The notes under the pieces are model-generated. The model was not told the DNA's origin and ran no database searches. It saw only the letters and a program-made list of their open reading frames with translations. From Chitinophagaceae bacterium (GTDB taxonomy: Bacteria; Bacteroidota; Bacteroidia; Chitinophagales; Chitinophagaceae), in NCBI GenBank assembly GCA_027489035.1, contig JAIYAN010000001.1, positions 124,001-188,000 of the forward strand: a DNA stretch of 64,000 nucleotides. Direction: 5' to 3'. The position numbers and the translations under genes are program-made. Of this stretch, positions 62,566 through 64,000 are shown piece after piece. Positions within the stretch are counted from its first letter, which is position 1; every line of letters starts with the position of its first letter.

Positions 62566-63165
62566 ATGTCAACAGAAAAATTTAAAACATTTAATTTAAA
62601 TGAAGTAATCTCATTTTACAAAGTAGATGAACCTTTTGGTGCATTATCCAATATGTCTGGGAAGTATTTTCATTTACATGTAAATGATTATTTAATTAGA
62701 AGTAGTGAAGCTTTATATCAAAGTTTACGGTTTACCTCACACCCCGAAATTCAAAAAGAAGTTATACTCAACAAAAGTCCAAAAGGTTCGAAAATGATTG
62801 CGAAAAAATACAGGGCTCAATATACGAGAGCAGATTTTGATGAGATAAAATTGGAGATTATGTTTTGGTGTTTGAAAGTGAAATTATGTGCGCATCCACT
62901 TGCTTTTGGTTCATTATTAGAAAAAACGGGTGATAAAGAAATTGTAGAAATCAGCAATAGTGATCGTTTTTGGGGATGTGTGCGTGAAAAAGGAAATGAC
63001 AATATTGTAATTGGAGAAAATAATTTGGGTGAATTGTTGATGAAACTCAGACAATATTACAGAGATAATAAAGGCAAAATGACTTTATTAAAAGTAGCTC
63101 CTTTGGATGTTGTTGATTTTAATTTATTGGGTGAGCAAATAAGGGAAGTGAGAAATGTAGGATAG
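62566..63165 (+). CDS. NADAR-family protein (YbiA-like)
   Basis: The 199-residue protein shows the NADAR signature: F-G-A-L-S-N-M-S near residue 25, I-R-S-S-E-A-L-Y-Q near residue 46, R-F-x-x-H-P-E-I-Q and the final F-W-G-C/N-V-R region near residue 142. In this family the Glu of the SSEALYQ motif is part of the active site. NADAR proteins remove ADP-ribose or related groups, including from riboflavin intermediates and ADP-ribosylated guanine in DNA (a defence-linked role). The gene is alone on the plus strand and ends in a strong hairpin. Which substrate applies cannot be read from the sequence. Confidence 0.85.
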   Translation: MSTEKFKTFNLNEVISFYKVDEPFGALSNMSGKYFHLHVNDYLIRSSEALYQSLRFTSHPEIQKEVILNKSPKGSKMIAKKYRAQYTRADFDEIKLEIMFWCLKVKLCAHPLAFGSLLEKTGDKEIVEISNSDRFWGCVREKGNDNIVIGENNLGELLMKLRQYYRDNKGKMTLLKVAPLDVVDFNLLGEQIREVRNVG

Positions 63166-63179
63166 ATCTACATTTCTCA
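63149..63179 (+). terminator. Terminator hairpin overlapping the 3' end of the NADAR gene
   Basis: TGAGAAATGTAG (63149-63160) and CTACATTTCTCA (63168-63179) form a perfect 12-bp stem with a 7-nt loop. The stop codon at 63163-63165 lies in the loop. A short A/T-rich tract follows. The convergent WYL gene ends 23 bp away, so the hairpin may serve both directions. Confidence 0.7.
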
Positions 63180-63201
63180 TAAACATTTTAAATAAATCCC
63201 A

Positions 63202-64000
63202 TCACTTATACAACCCCACCAACCCCTCTGCCCTATTCTTCACTCGATCAATCAATTCTTGTGGAGCAAGCACTTTTACTTTTTCAGCATAACTTAAAAT
63301 AGTGCCTTCTAATTCTGGTGTTAAATAACATTCAATTTCGAGATGTAAGAAATCTTCATTATGTCCCAGTATTTTTTGAGTAGAATGCAATGGCTTGGTA
63401 AGCATATAACCAGATAAAGATTTATCAAATAACAATTCTACTTTAAAAGGCTTAGAATCGCTGTAAACCGTAGCTCCAAAACCGTATTTGAAAAAATCCT
63501 TTGCATCAAAATCTGCAGAGCGATATCCGCCTTTCATAAGCTCCATGTTTACAACTCTATCTAACGCTAAAGTAGTAATGGCTTCCGACTTTTCCGAATA
63601 ACCTGTGATGTACCAACGATTGCGGTATTCCCTGATAATGTACGCACTAAAAATATGTTGTTTCGTTTCATCACTATTAAACTTCTTGTAATCAACATGA
63701 AGTGGCAATTTATTGATGATGCTTTCATAAGCCATTTCTATCCAGCGTAAACCTGTATCCGAAATGGGTTGTTCTACTTCAATGATTTGTCGGTTCTCAT
63801 AACCTGGAATTTGAGAAATTCTAAATCCACTTATGAGTTTATCGATAACCGATTCAAACTGATTGAAATATCCACTGTATTTAATTTGTTTAAGTATAGA
63901 GGATGACATATCCAACACTCGAATTTCATCATGTGTAAGTGGAAAACTATTTATGGAAAAATCTTCTTCTGTATAATAATAACCTCCATGAACTTTGTGG
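63202..64000 (-). CDS. WYL-domain transcriptional regulator (partial, runs off right edge)
   Basis: The visible frame is open past the right edge; the GTG at 63918 is not the true start. The last 27 codons before the edge read H-K-V-H-G-G-Y-Y-Y-T-E-E-D-F and continue as F-P-L-T-H-D-E-I-R-V-L. This is the typical end of the DNA-binding part of such regulators and the linker to the WYL domain. The WYL domain shows W-Y-I-T-G-Y-S and L-A-L-D-R-V-V near residues 108-125 (numbered from 63918). A C-terminal WCX-type domain follows. WYL proteins bind nucleic-acid-like ligands and regulate stress or defence genes. The helix-turn-helix lies outside the window. Confidence 0.85.
   Translation of the reverse strand, partial: HKVHGGYYYTEEDFSINSFPLTHDEIRVLDMSSSILKQIKYSGYFNQFESVIDKLISGFRISQIPGYENRQIIEVEQPISDTGLRWIEMAYESIINKLPLHVDYKKFNSDETKQHIFSAYIIREYRNRWYITGYSEKSEAITTLALDRVVNMELMKGGYRSADFDAKDFFKYGFGATVYSDSKPFKVELLFDKSLSGYMLTKPLHSTQKILGHNEDFLHLEIECYLTPELEGTILSYAEKVKVLAPQELIDRVKNRAEGLVGLYK

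Overview
The window is AT-rich, gene-dense bacterial DNA that fits the phylum Bacteroidota. The protein families (DUF4407, DUF6150, NADAR, YidD, OmpA-like) and several candidate -7 boxes of the TAnnTTTG type upstream of start codons support this, and Shine-Dalgarno sequences are weak throughout. I cannot name a genus. I found no tRNA, rRNA, CRISPR array or intact insertion sequence. Most of the window looks like accessory DNA: membrane machines, STAND-type NTPases and a toxin-antitoxin pair.

Layout. 1-1.6 kb: the 5' part of an ABC exporter and its TetR-type regulator. 1.7-5.1 kb: a small unknown protein, a membrane-anchored RCK/TrkA-like protein and a two-TM protein with CorA-like topology. 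5.4-11.9 kb (module A) and 17.8-24.8 kb (module B), both on the minus strand, are two diverged copies of one envelope operon. Each has a DUF4407 coiled-coil membrane protein, a second DUF4407-like membrane protein, a cytoplasmic-domain/TM/OmpA protein, a membrane-anchored transglutaminase-like protein and a four-TM DUF350-like protein. Remnants show that both copies once ended in a DUF6150 gene plus a two-TM gene. Module A lost the DUF6150 gene and module B lost the two-TM gene. Between the modules (11.9-17.7 kb) lie a lipoprotein-like gene, a PLD nuclease-like gene and a plus-strand cluster of a pentameric ligand-gated ion channel, a DUF1624-like membrane acyltransferase and a four-TM-type protein. 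24.8-30.5 kb holds YidD, three membrane-anchored unknowns, a TerB-like protein, a hotdog thioesterase, a bestrophin-like channel and small proteins.

30.6-60.5 kb is a putative conflict (defence) island. A tight minus-strand operon (46.9 to 30.6 kb) encodes a HEPN-like/STAND/TPR protein, an unknown protein, and a set in which the STAND architecture is split. Two wHTH-TPR 'sensor' proteins flank a pseudo-NTPase and a NTPase-like protein. Downstream (47.5-60.5 kb) are a metallopeptidase-vWA protein, a giant LRR protein, a MoxR AAA+ ATPase, an unknown protein, a zinc-ribbon/HEPN-like/STAND/TPR protein and a type IV AbiEi/AbiEii toxin-antitoxin pair with a clear palindromic operator. All four N-terminal domains of the STAND-type proteins share an R-N-x(3-4)-H motif typical of HEPN RNases.

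60.6-64 kb: small membrane and secreted proteins, an unknown protein, a NADAR (ADP-ribose/N-glycosidase family) protein and a WYL regulator that runs off the right edge.

How the parts work together (inference). The duplicated envelope modules look like a membrane machine anchored to peptidoglycan by the OmpA domains. The STAND/MoxR/vWA/LRR cluster looks like an NTP-dependent immune system whose TPR and LRR proteins sense and whose HEPN-like domains act on RNA. None of this was tested by homology search; assignments rest on reading motifs and comparing genes inside the window.
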